Source: Corbicula japonica
Lineage: Eukaryota > Mollusca > Bivalvia > Venerida > Cyrenidae
Length of the DNA: 64,000 bases
NCBI GenBank assembly: GCA_038501625.1
Contig: JAZAYU010000079.1
Span: 2,108,001 to 2,172,000, forward strand
Direction of reading: 5' to 3'
Shown: positions 37,601-49,600 of the stretch, in pieces
Layout of the letters: each line of letters starts with the position of its first letter
Position numbering within the stretch: the stretch's first letter is position 1
Made by a program: the position numbers and the translations under genes
The notes under the pieces: model-generated
What the model saw: the letters and a program-made list of their open reading frames with translations, nothing else
Database searches by the model: none
Told to the model about the DNA's origin: nothing

Positions 37601-40600
37601 ATATTGAATCTTAAAAATCGCCGACTGACAGTTGATTGTAAACACCTTGCACCTGGTATCCAATAAACAAGATGACAGTTAGGGGTACAAATATCCGATA
37701 TTTGGCGCCTAATTGACACTTTTGTTTGATGCCGTAGATACACCAGTGACACAAACAATTCGCAATCATGAAAATTAGCACCTGAGTGTTTTAAGTACAA
37801 CATGTCTCTTGTCGGCGATTTATTTGATTTTGTTTTTTGAGTAAGTATATTCAAATGCAATGTTGATTGGAAGTTTTCAAAACTGAAATCAAATCTGATA
37901 GGAGAAATATGCTGTCAGTTGATGTAATATAGTAAATATACGCTATTTTCATGATGTGGAAATTTTACGGTGATGTTCTAGTTTGTGACACGTGCTTATT
38001 TATGATTGTATTGTTAAATGTTTTCAAAAAGTTGATGCTCGAAATGTATTGAATAATTGTCATTAAAGTGTGATTGTTTCCTGTAAATGTGTTGTTTATC
38101 TTCTTGAGTAATCAATAATGACAGGCAGTCTGGAATGTTCATACCCGGTACGATCGTAAGAAGCTGATATTTCCTCCAACGTTAGAGGAAGGTTTCGAGT
38201 ACCCGAGTACTCAATCGGAACAAGATCCGAGTACCCGAGTACTCGATCGGAACAAGATCCGAGTACCTGAGTACCGATTTTGTTACTCGTTCCCATCCCT
38301 AGAAATAATATTGAAAATAAGGATAAATGAACAAAAATGGGCTGCCTCATACCCTTCGAGGAACGTTCTTGTCCTGTTTGTCATACACTGAGATCCCTTT
38401 ATTGCTGATCCCTAACCACCATGGAATGTCTTTCTTATCCTGAAAATATAATGCAACAAAATCATTCAGATGTTTTTAAGAAACATGTTTTTGCAAGTAT
38501 AAGACTTCAGTTTGTCTGCACGATATGTTTTTATTGTGCAGTTCAATAATGTCACTCTTATTTTAATCAGATTCTCTAGTGATCCGGCATTCATCAAATT
38601 TCTAGCCAACTTCACCTCTGAAAATGAATTTATCCATTAGCTCTTTACTTCATGGAATATGGCTGTTATCTATGTGTGAACAGTGTAGATCCAGATCAGT
38701 TGGCATATTTATGCCATCTTATAGGTTCTGCACTTCTTGCTTTTTGTTTCATCAGGTTATTTCTGACCAAAATGTGAATAGATCCTAATCAGATGTACAG
38801 TAATGGAGGGTGACCTGGGTCTACACTGGTTACACCTGTGACTAGGGCTAAAAGGATTAAGTCAGTGCCATGCGGATTTATTCATCATAATCATATATCA
38901 CTAGACAGATTGTATAAGCTAAGGAAATGGAGCAGAGTGCAGTAATTGTGAACATTATTAACAAGCTTGTGGCTTTGCCAAACAATTCTACATTGTCTAC
39001 AATGTGTTTTTCACTCAGAAACCTCCAGAGAAAACTAGAATTATCACTGAAAGTGATTAAATACCCCCACATGTATGCTTGATAATTGAACTGGGAATGC
39101 TTCGAATCAATGGCATAATGTGCCCCACTTTCAATCCAAAGTGTCGTCTTCACAGTAGCCACATATTCAGCAAGTTTCATCACAATATCTCATTCCTTCT
39201 AAATTTATTGAGCAGAAATGGTTTAAATATGTTAGTAACAGTGGCCTTTATCTAACTTTTATCTAAGAACTGTGTGCCAAACATTGTTTATGAGAAATCA
39301 TCCAGAAACCATTTTTTCTATTTTTAGTAACAGTGACCTTGACCCCATCAGGCCCAATTTCAATACCAAGTTTCGTCTTCACAGACACTACCTATATAGC
39401 AATTTTCATCACAATATCTCATTCTGAACCAAAGTTATTGAGCATACAGTTTATTTTCTATTTTTAGTAACAGTGACCTTGACCCCACAGGCCTTGAATC
39501 CCAAAAGTCATCTTCACAAAAACCATCAATACACCAAATTTCATTTAAGAATCTCATTCCAAGCTATAGTTACTGAGTGAAAACGAAGTTTTGAAGTTTA
39601 AATAACAGTGACCTTGACCTTGAACCCACAGGCCCCAAAGTCAAACCTAATCTTTATCTTGTTATGTTACATCTGTGTCCCAAAAAATAATTAAATCTAT
39701 GAAGTATTTCATGAGTTATAGTCCAGAAACAATTTTTCTTTTTTAAGTTACAGTGACCTTGACACTGACCCCTCAGGCCCCAAAGTCGAACTCGACCTGT
39801 ATCTTCTGATATTACATATATGTACCAAAAAAGGATTTAATCTGTGAAGTTTTTCATGAGTTATTATCTGGAAACCCTTTTTCTATTTTTAGTAATACTG
39901 ACCTTGACATTGACCCCACCAGCCCCAATGTCGAACTTGACCTGTATCTTGTGATGTTACATCTATTTACCAAACAAGGATTAAATCTGTGAAGTGTTTC
40001 ATGAGTTATCATCCGGAAACCATTTTTCTATTTTTAGTAATAGTGACCTTGACACTGATCCCACCAGCCCCAAAATCGAACTTGACCTGTATCTTATGAC
40101 GATATACCTGTGTACCAAAAATTATTTAATTCTGTCAAGCCTTTCATGAGTTATCATCTGGAAACGAAGAATCCGACCGACCGACCGACCGACCGACAAG
40201 CTCACTCCTATATACCCCCTCAAACTTCGTTTGTGGGGGTATAATTAAAATTGCGAAAGCTAAACAAGATAAGGTGATATTCTGATAGCATATTATTATT
40301 ATTATTCTACAGACAATTATTATTACTCAGGGAACAGGCCCAGACTCACATTATCAGGGTTCCAACAAATCATGGAAAATATAAGTCCCTGATTTTCCAA
40401 CTTTCCCTGGAGTTCACAGAAGCTTAATTGTTTGTATTCATTCTCCTCATTACTTGGTCCTAACTACATCTCTTGTTATTACTATAAATGTGTATTATGT
40501 GTTTGAGAAGAAGTGTGTTGGCTAATATATTGACTTAATATCTACTCTAAATTAGTTCAAATCCCCTTTTTCGTTTTTCTCTGCAAGCTTAATGCTGTTG

Positions 40601-43600
40601 ACTTTTGACATGGGCATCTATCTGACACTGAACTTGATGAAAATTGTTAAAATTTTGCAATGGAAACTGAGCGTTTGACTCTACAGAGATTTGATCCCAA
40701 ATAAATTAACCCTTGTCTCCATGTATGGCAAACAGTGTTGATGAATATCTGCTGGCACATCCATGCTGTCTGATCAGGATCTACACTGTTCGCTCTTTGA
40801 TTGATTAAATAATTTTTCACCAAAAAGCAATCAGTGCAGATCCTGATCAAATGGCACAGATGTGCAGTCTGATCTGGAGCTACACAAGTAATAAATGTGT
40901 ATATATGGAGGAACGGGTTAAATAAACCACTAGATTAGAGTCTTAGAGTACGAAGCCAGAATACTTAGGATTGATGATAAATGATAAATTCAAATTAATC
41001 CAGCTTCTAAGTCTATAAACAGTATATAATCTTATTAGCAATTCTGTTACAATTTTAAGTAGATGTGCAAAAATGTCACAAAATAATTGCCCGAAGAGTC
41101 AGACATTGCTAATTTTGTTAAAGAGTATGTGGGTAAATCAGGTGTTTGATGATATAACTGTTTAAAAAAACTGAATTTCCAATTTCTGAACGTCCCTGTG
41201 AAATCATATTGAAATCTATCATATTTAACATGTCATTGAGCATGTTGTGTTCTTTGACTCTGGAAGATGGTAATTACATCTATAAATGTCTTGAAACAGA
41301 ACATCTAAATAGAGGAGTTAACCCTTACTCCATAGATAAGACTTTTACGGGTTTGTTGATCCAGATCGTCTGATCAGGATCTACACTGTTTGCTTTTAGA
41401 TTCATTAGCTTATTTTTGACCAAGAAGCAAACATTGCAGATCCAGATCAAACGGGATGGATGTGCCGCTGATTTGGATTCACTTTGGCTGCACATATGAT
41501 GAAACCTGTATACCTGGAGTAAGGCGTTCATGTTACACACGAAATACTTTATAACTCTACACTACATATGTAGTTGGTTGGTAATCAAAAAACAATTAAA
41601 TATTGCATCACCATAATATAGATCAAACGGTATAAACTTAATAATGAAGTGGATTCCACTTACCTTTACTTCAAAATAATGGATGCCGTATGTTGGTAGA
41701 CTTTCTATGATTGTCATGTAACTGCAAACATAAAGAATTCCAGAATCAATATCCAGATTACAACATACAGTTATTAACCCGTTATTCCACAGTGCACCTT
41801 TTTTGTGTGAGCAATCAGTGTAGATCCAGATCAGCCAGTACATCTGTGCAGTCTGATCAGGATCTGCACTGTTTGTTTTTTTATTTATTATATTATTTCT
41901 GACCAAAAGGTGAACAGTGCCAATCCTGAACAGATGTTACAGCTGTGCCGGTTGATCTGGATCTTAGTAACACTGGTCCCAAAAGTGTTTACCCTTTCCT
42001 TGATATATACGCCTTTTTACGCATGTGCGACTAGTGTAGATCCAGATCAGCCGGCACATCCGTGCCATCTGATCAGGATCTGCACTGGTCGCATTTTGTT
42101 CAGGAATAACCTAATAAATCAAAAAGCAAACAGTTTAGATCCTGATCAGATGGCACGGATGTGCCGGCTGATCTGGATCTAAACTGTTCGCCCTAGCAAT
42201 AAAGGTGATCTACACAGGAAAGGGTTAAAACACATCTATACAGAGTAAAGGGTTTATACAGATAAAATCAATTCATACTCAGAATTAATATTGAAAATGA
42301 ATAAAACTTGTAGCCTGTCAATAAAGATAAGAAGAACTGATGAAAGCTGGTGTGCTTTGCCTGTAGGTTATATAAGACATTTGCCTTGTTAATTACAGTA
42401 TGAAACATCAAAACTCCAGAATATCTGCCAAAAGTTTTGTATGATAACAAATATAATTTTCATGTTTGCTGTTTTGACATGCCATTTTCTGCAGTATGTT
42501 AGATATGTTAACTTCAATGTCTGTCTGGGTTTATTGAAGCTAGATTAGAAGGATGCAATGTAAGATACAATCTATTTGATTTGTGATGTAAATTAGGTCA
42601 GAATTGAAGTTAATTATCTCAGAAAAGACCGAAATTTACTAAATAGTATGAATGGAATTTACTATTATTATTGGTTTGTCAGACATGAGCTAGCATGAAA
42701 ACTTTAACCTAGTTACAATTCTGAGTCCTAAAACCGACATTTGCCAAAATAAAAGATAGAGTTATAGTTCTTGGCAAACTGATAGAATAAGGGAGACAAC
42801 AACAGTTACTGTAAACAGTATTAACTATTTCCTCCACAGATACACCTTAATTACAAGTGCGTGCTGTCTGATCAGGATCTAAACTGTTCACTTTTTTATT
42901 CATTGGGGTATTTCTGACCAAAATGCGACCAGTGCAGATCCTGATCAGACAGCACGGATGCGCTGGCTGATCTGGATCTACACTGGTTGCATATGCATAA
43001 AAACGTGTATTTATGGAGGAAAGGGTTAACACTGTGATATTAGTATTGTAACACTGTCTGAGCCAGCACGTCAACTTGCACACGAACTTACAACAGTGAT
43101 TTCATCGTAAAATTAATAGAAAAGCTAAACATATTCTTTGAAAACTTGAGCTAAAAATCACAATATAATTTTATCTGAAATTTTCTATTACATTTCACTT
43201 AAAGTATATACTAATTTTATGTTATATGAAATGATGACAATGGTTGCTATCAAGTAGAAACTTGGGAACTATTCAGGTCTTGATTGCAGGATTTCATAGA
43301 CTGGTCTGCAATATTTAAATGTCCAATATTTTCTCTAAGAATGGTGTACTGAATGATAATTTCAAATGAAAACTTAAGAACACACATGTCAAGTTTGTTG
43401 TGTTTTATGTCAATTGATCAGCAATCGTTCACCTAAGTATCAACAGCCTCCCCAGGGTTTCACAAATTGGTTTGGAATGTGCAGTTGATGTCTAACATAG
43501 TGTGTTATCCAGAATTGTTGTCATTTATATAGTGCAACTGTTACAAGTCTTTTTGAGTTTCATACTACTGTTAAAAAGATCAGTTGGGCAATAGCATCTC

Positions 43601-46600
43601 CTCAATTACAAAAACACCAGATGAATGACCTTATTCCTTTCCTCCCTATATACACATTGTATCAAATGCGCGGCCAGTGTAGATCCGGATCAGCAAGCTG
43701 ATCTGGATCTACACTGTTTGCCCACGCCAAATAGGTGTTAGTGTGGAGGAATGGTTTAATGTGGTCTTTGATCCAACAGTTAATACAGCATCAATGCACT
43801 GACTAGGGATCAAACACATGACTGGAAGATTAATGCCCTAGCTACTGGACATGCAAGACAACTGCAATTGTTCACATGTTCTTATTTTTTTCTTTTATAA
43901 TTTTTATCCAACAAGAATATATTTACTGTAAGTTTCTCTTTCATTTACAATTTCTGAAGTAAAATCAAAATTCAAGAAAAAAAACCCAAAACCCCACTTA
44001 CTTGACAATGGCTGATCCTTTGGTAGTTCCGGCTATCCTTTTGTAATAATCTATCACTCTGTCTTCACTGAAAGCATATAGAACAGAATTTTTGTTGTAG
44101 ACAAATCATATCAAAATATCATAGCAATTTAAAGTGTCATATTCCCAAATGCTATTGTAAAAACTCATGTACTGAAATACGATCTATGAGAAGTAATGTC
44201 AAACACTCTGCAGAGGTATGAGAATGTGATTCAGAAACAACCCTCTAAAATAACATGCATCACCTCGATACTAATTATTATTGCTCACAAAATTGTTCTG
44301 AAATCTGTTTAAACCATCACAACAATGAGCAACGATTGAATATTGGCTCATGCACCACCATCTGGGGAAAACAGTACACAGCTAAACAGTCACCATGTCT
44401 TATAAAAACAACAACAACATATCCAAATACTTTCAGGGGAGTGCACTTTGTTATTAATAACCAGGTTTTTCTTGTCTTGGTTATTAGATTGGGCAGGTGT
44501 CAACATTTGGTTTAGTTTTTGTTAAAGACTAGTATGCCTTTTCTCAAAACCCAAGGTAGAACTTTGAAACTTAACACAGTTGTCTGACATTACAATAGCA
44601 GTTATCAGAACAAGTTTCATAACTCTTTACTGTTTTTGTCATAGTTATGCACCGTTTCCACTTAAGATTTAGGAAAAACCCTGGTTTACGTGCTCAGCAC
44701 AGCATTTGTCACATTTACATTGAGTGTAGATCTAGATCAGCCATACACTTTTGCCGATTTATTAGGGTCTACATATCATAATTCAGTGGACAAATGTCTT
44801 TGTAACTCTCCTATGAACAATAAATGGCCTTGCCTTAATTGATAAAAAAGTTATTAAGTTCATTTAGTGCTTATAGGTTAAAAGATTTCAAATTGACCTT
44901 TAAAAACTGACGACTGGTGCAAATCAGATTCAAGAAGTGCCAAGTGAAGTGAAATTCTCTATATTTTAAACAATTTGACTATGAATACTCAGCCAAAAGT
45001 TATTTAACCCTTTCCTGTATAGATACGCATTTTTACACATGTGCGACCAGTGTAGATCCAGATCAGCCGGCACATCCGTGCCGTCTGATCAGGATCTGCA
45101 CTGGTCGCATTTTGGTCAGAAATAGGATAAAGAATAAAAAAGCGAACAGTTTAGATCCTGATCAGATGGCACGGATGTGCCTGCTGATCTGGATCTAAAC
45201 TGTTCGCCCTAGCAATAAAGGTGTGTCTGTACAGGAAAGGGTTAAGTATTTATTGAATTAATTTTGACATCAGTAGGCAATGGGGAGGAGGGGGGGGGGA
45301 GGGTACTAGATGTCTATCAGATTTTTGTAATTTTATGACTAGTAAGTGCTCCTTTTTTGAAATTTGTCTCACTCCATGGGACAACACTGAACTTCATACA
45401 TTGAAAAGGATTTTTAATATGTACTTTAAACATACAGATGTGCATAGTGTTTACATGTATCATGTATTTTCAATACACAAACATTAAACAATAATCTTAT
45501 CAGTCTAGCATCAGATATCTTATCAGTATTACAATAGTAAATCTATAATTGTATCTCAGATATGTAACCTGTGCCGCCTTAATCACCATAACCAATCAAC
45601 TGATTAATTAATTAGATAATATTGTTATCACCAGTGCTCAAGATCATAAAACTAAATCTGGAGATCAGTCTCAAATCTCAAGCATCTGATTGGCTGAAAT
45701 GGCGACCAGTCGCCATTTCAGCCAATCAGATTCTTGAGATTTGAGACTGATCTCAAACTAAGTTTAATGATCTTGGGCCCAGTTCTTCACACTGTTCAGC
45801 TATCAAGGGATCATATAAGTTCACCTGCTGATTCTGCTTAGAATTTCAATTATTTCTTCTACTTTATTGACCTTATAGTGAATGTAAAGGTTTTGCTGCA
45901 TGTGCAGATCCAGATCAGCTGGCTCAACAGTACTGTGCTGTCTGATCAGGATCTAAACTGTTTGGTTTCTGATTCATCAGGTTATCTCTGATCAAGAAGC
46001 AAGAGTAGATCCTGATCAGCCTGATCATACGCCTTTATGATGTCGGCGATCAGTGTAGATACACAGCAATAGGCACATACATCATCAGACAGCCTGATCA
46101 TACGCCTTTATGATGTCGGCGGTCAGTGTAGATACACAGCAATAGGCACATACATCATCAGACAGCCTGATCATACGCCTTTATGATGTCGGCGGTCAGT
46201 GTAGATACACAGCAATAGGCACATACATCATCAGACAGTCTGATCATACGCCTTTATGATGTCGGCGGTCAGTGTAGATACACAGCAATAGGCACATACA
46301 TCATCAGACAGTCTGATCATACGCCTTTATGATGTCGGCGGTCAGTGTAGATACACAGCAATAGGCACATACATCATCAGACAGCCTGATCATACGCCTT
46401 TATGATGTCGGCGATCAGTGTAGATACACAGCAATAGGCACATACATCATCAGACAGTCTGATCATACGCCTTTATGATGTCGGCGATCAGTGTAGATAC
46501 ACAGCAATAGGCACATACATCATCAGACAGCCTGATCATAAGCCTTTATGATGTCGGCGATCAGTGTAGATACACAGCAATAGGCACATACATCATCAGA

Positions 46601-49600
46601 CAGCCTGATCATACGCCTTTATGATGTCGGCGGTCAGTGTAGATATACAGCAATAGGCACATACATCATCAGACAGTCTGATCATACGCCTTTATGATGT
46701 CGGCGGTCAGTGTAGATACACAGCAATAGGCACATACATCATCAGACAGTCTGATCATACGCCTTTATGATGTCGGCGGTCAGTGTAGATACACAGCAAT
46801 AGGCACATACATCATCAGACAGTCTGATCATACGCCTTTATGATGTCAGCGGTCAGTGTAGATACACAGCAATAGGCACATACATCATCAGACAGTCTCA
46901 TCATACGCCTTTATGATGTCAGCGGTCAGTGTAGATACACAGCAATAGGCACATACATCATCAGACAGTCTGATCAGGACCTAAACTGTTCGCTTTTAGA
47001 TTCATTAGGTTATTTTTTACCAAGATGAAACCAGTCAAGATTCATAATAGACGGCACGGATGTGCCGGCTGATCTGAATCTACACAGGTTGCAAATGTGT
47101 TAAAACACATATATATGGAGTAAAGGGTTAACCCTTTCCTCCCTATATACACATTTTTACGCATTTGCAATCAGTGCATGTCCAGATCAGCTGGCACATC
47201 CATGCCGTCTGATAAGGATCTGCACTGGTCACATTTTGGTCAGAAATAACCTAACAAATCATAAAGCCAACATTGCAGATCCTGATTAGACGGCACAGAT
47301 GTGCTGGCCGATCTGGATCTACACTGTTCGCGCACGCAGTAAAGGTGTGTCTATGGAGGAAAGGGTTGTGTCCATTAATCTGTAAGATTTATTACCAGTA
47401 TTTAGATTTCCTCTGCAATTATTAACAATTAACAGCAGCTGATACCAAGAGCAAGTTACAATAAAATGTCAAACCTTGCTGAAAATCTCTCATAAATTCC
47501 AAGAAATATTGCAAATGTTAAAATCAATGTTAATGTCTCAAGTGTTCCTGCTAATATTGCAGTCAGATTTTATGACAATATTATATAACCCTCATGTGTG
47601 TTCAGGAAAATACTTTCAAATCTTGAAAAGGAGACTTTTCTTATGAATAAATAGAATATTTAAAGTTAGTTCAAATTTAAAGAAAATTGATATGAAACAG
47701 ATTTTTAAATTATTCATAAGTATAGGTTATTGTTCGACCAAAAATAATTAGTGATCAACCAATAATAAACAAATTCAGAAACAGAACATTATCAGGGCTT
47801 TTTTTCACTGCCACGGGAAGGGGCCCATAGTTACCCCATAACTTGGGAAAAATGATGTGATTTCTCCTCTAAAGGGGGATGAAAAAAACCTAGTGTTAAG
47901 TAGTCCTATAAATATGCCCTGACATAACTTATTTATCATTTTTTCATTTTCTTGTTATGTCAGATGCTTGAAAGTAAAGAGCAAAATATAAAATGGCAAG
48001 CATGAAGTCTAAAGTATTTGGACTAAGTGTAAAGTTACTTTATGGGGAAAACTGCATGATTTTAAAGAAATTATCTGAAGGGAAGGGGCCTGTAAATGGC
48101 CCCTACTAAAGCACTGAATTTAATGGAAATTAATCTTCGAAAAATTTAAAAAATACTTAAATGTCATTTTCAACCATTTTTATTATATACAACTGAAATG
48201 AAACAAACCTTCTAAAATCTCCTACAAATATTACAACTATGAGCATCAATGCATTCCTTCATCAATGCTAAATATAAGCTGACTTTTATGGCTTTAAATG
48301 TCACTGTGAAAGGAAATTGCAATTTAAAGTCAGGAAATAAGCAGTTAAATAGCATTTTCTGGATGTTGTGAATTAAATATATCATGTCTACATTCAAAGA
48401 ATCCAAAAGAACAAAATATGTGAATAATTCATAATCATCTATTTTTGTGGACACACCATAAACTTTTATTGTTGTCCTGCCATGATTTGTGCAGACTCTT
48501 CAGCTATCAGAGTTATGCAGCAGACATGATAAATTTTTGAGATGGACGGACAATGCATTATTATGCTGGCACATCTGATGCGGATCCACACACTTCGCTT
48601 TTAGAATAATTAGGTTATTTCTGACCAATATGTGACCAGTGCAGAATCAGATGATTTGGATCTACACTGGTCACACACATGTTAAAACACACACATATAT
48701 ATATATATGGAGTTAAGAGCCATATTTACCGTTTACTCTATGGGATATGGTTGTTTTCCATGGGCAAACAGTGCAGATCCAGAGATAAGCTGGTACATCT
48801 TTGTTGTTGGATCAGGATCTACACTGTTTGCTTTTAAGATTCGTTTAGTTTTTTGTGACCAAGAAGCCACCAGTGAAGATCCTGAACAGATTACACTGAT
48901 GTGCCAACTGATCTGCATCTCAACTGGTCAAACATGCAATAAAACCTGTACATAAATACCCGTTGTTAAGCATGTGCAACCAGTGTAGATCCAGATCAGC
49001 TGGCACATCCGTGCCGTCTGATCAGGATTTGCACAGGTAACATTTTGGTCAGAAATAACCTAACAAATCAAAAAGCGAGCAGTGCAGATCCTGATCAGAC
49101 GACACCGATGTGCCGGCTGATCTGGATCTACACTGTTCGCCCATGCAATAAAGGTGTGTCTATGGAGGATTTCTGGGTTAACAAACAAGTTGGGTTAACT
49201 CCTATACAACTTCAAGGCACTTAAAAATTTATCTTTTACAGATCTAAACATCATGATAGCATCAGAAAATTCAAAGACCCCATTTCAAACACAGTACTGC
49301 TTACAAATCTTTAGATCATTTAGATGCAAGATCTTAATTCAGTTCCACAACACATGCCAGCCAATAAATCAGACCACCATCACAGCTCATCAAGAAGGGA
49401 GCTCACAAAAAAGAGGAGTCCTAGTGGTCCTTGGGGAAGAAATGCAATCCCTAGTCTGAAAATAGTCAGTTCTTTAACTTTTTATTCTCTGAATTAATGT
49501 AACTAGCTCACTGTTCTATTTATTAGAGAAATACCATCCTTTCCTCCAAGTAGTATTTGGCCAGTAGTGCTATCAGAATTTGCACTGTTCGCTTTTTCAT

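Larger units (their letters stand above)
36092..38352 (-). other. FRMD4 intron W6-W7
   Basis: Holds one MITE (36150-36379), a MITE fragment (36688-36750) and a complete hAT-like element (37476-38301) that ends 44 bases before exon W6, beyond its target duplication. 36751-37467 shows nothing recognisable. Confidence 0.85.
38440..41663 (-). other. FRMD4 intron W5-W6
   Basis: Holds a MITE (38637-38860), pearl-like copy P4 (39033-40245) and two MITEs (40706-40921, 41318-41531). 40246-40705 and 40922-41317 show nothing else recognisable. Confidence 0.85.
41722..44001 (-). other. FRMD4 intron W4-W5
   Basis: Holds two abutting MITEs (41774-42228), a reverse MITE (42821-43029) and a compact MITE (43631-43759). 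42229-42820 and 43030-43630 show nothing recognisable. Confidence 0.85.

Noticed and set aside
37522..37860. 112-codon minus-strand frame inside the hAT-like element as a transposase
   Set aside because: No BED finger or hAT catalytic motif could be recognised, and the length is far below a hAT transposase.
46023..46971. Second CRISPR-like array
   Set aside because: Whole 73-mers repeat head to tail without variable spacers; the sequence is MITE-derived satellite.
47795..48110. Possible transposon starting CAGGGCTTTTTTTCACTGCC
   Set aside because: A matching inverted end could not be found with confidence (only weak CTTTTTTTC/GAAAAAAAC symmetry).
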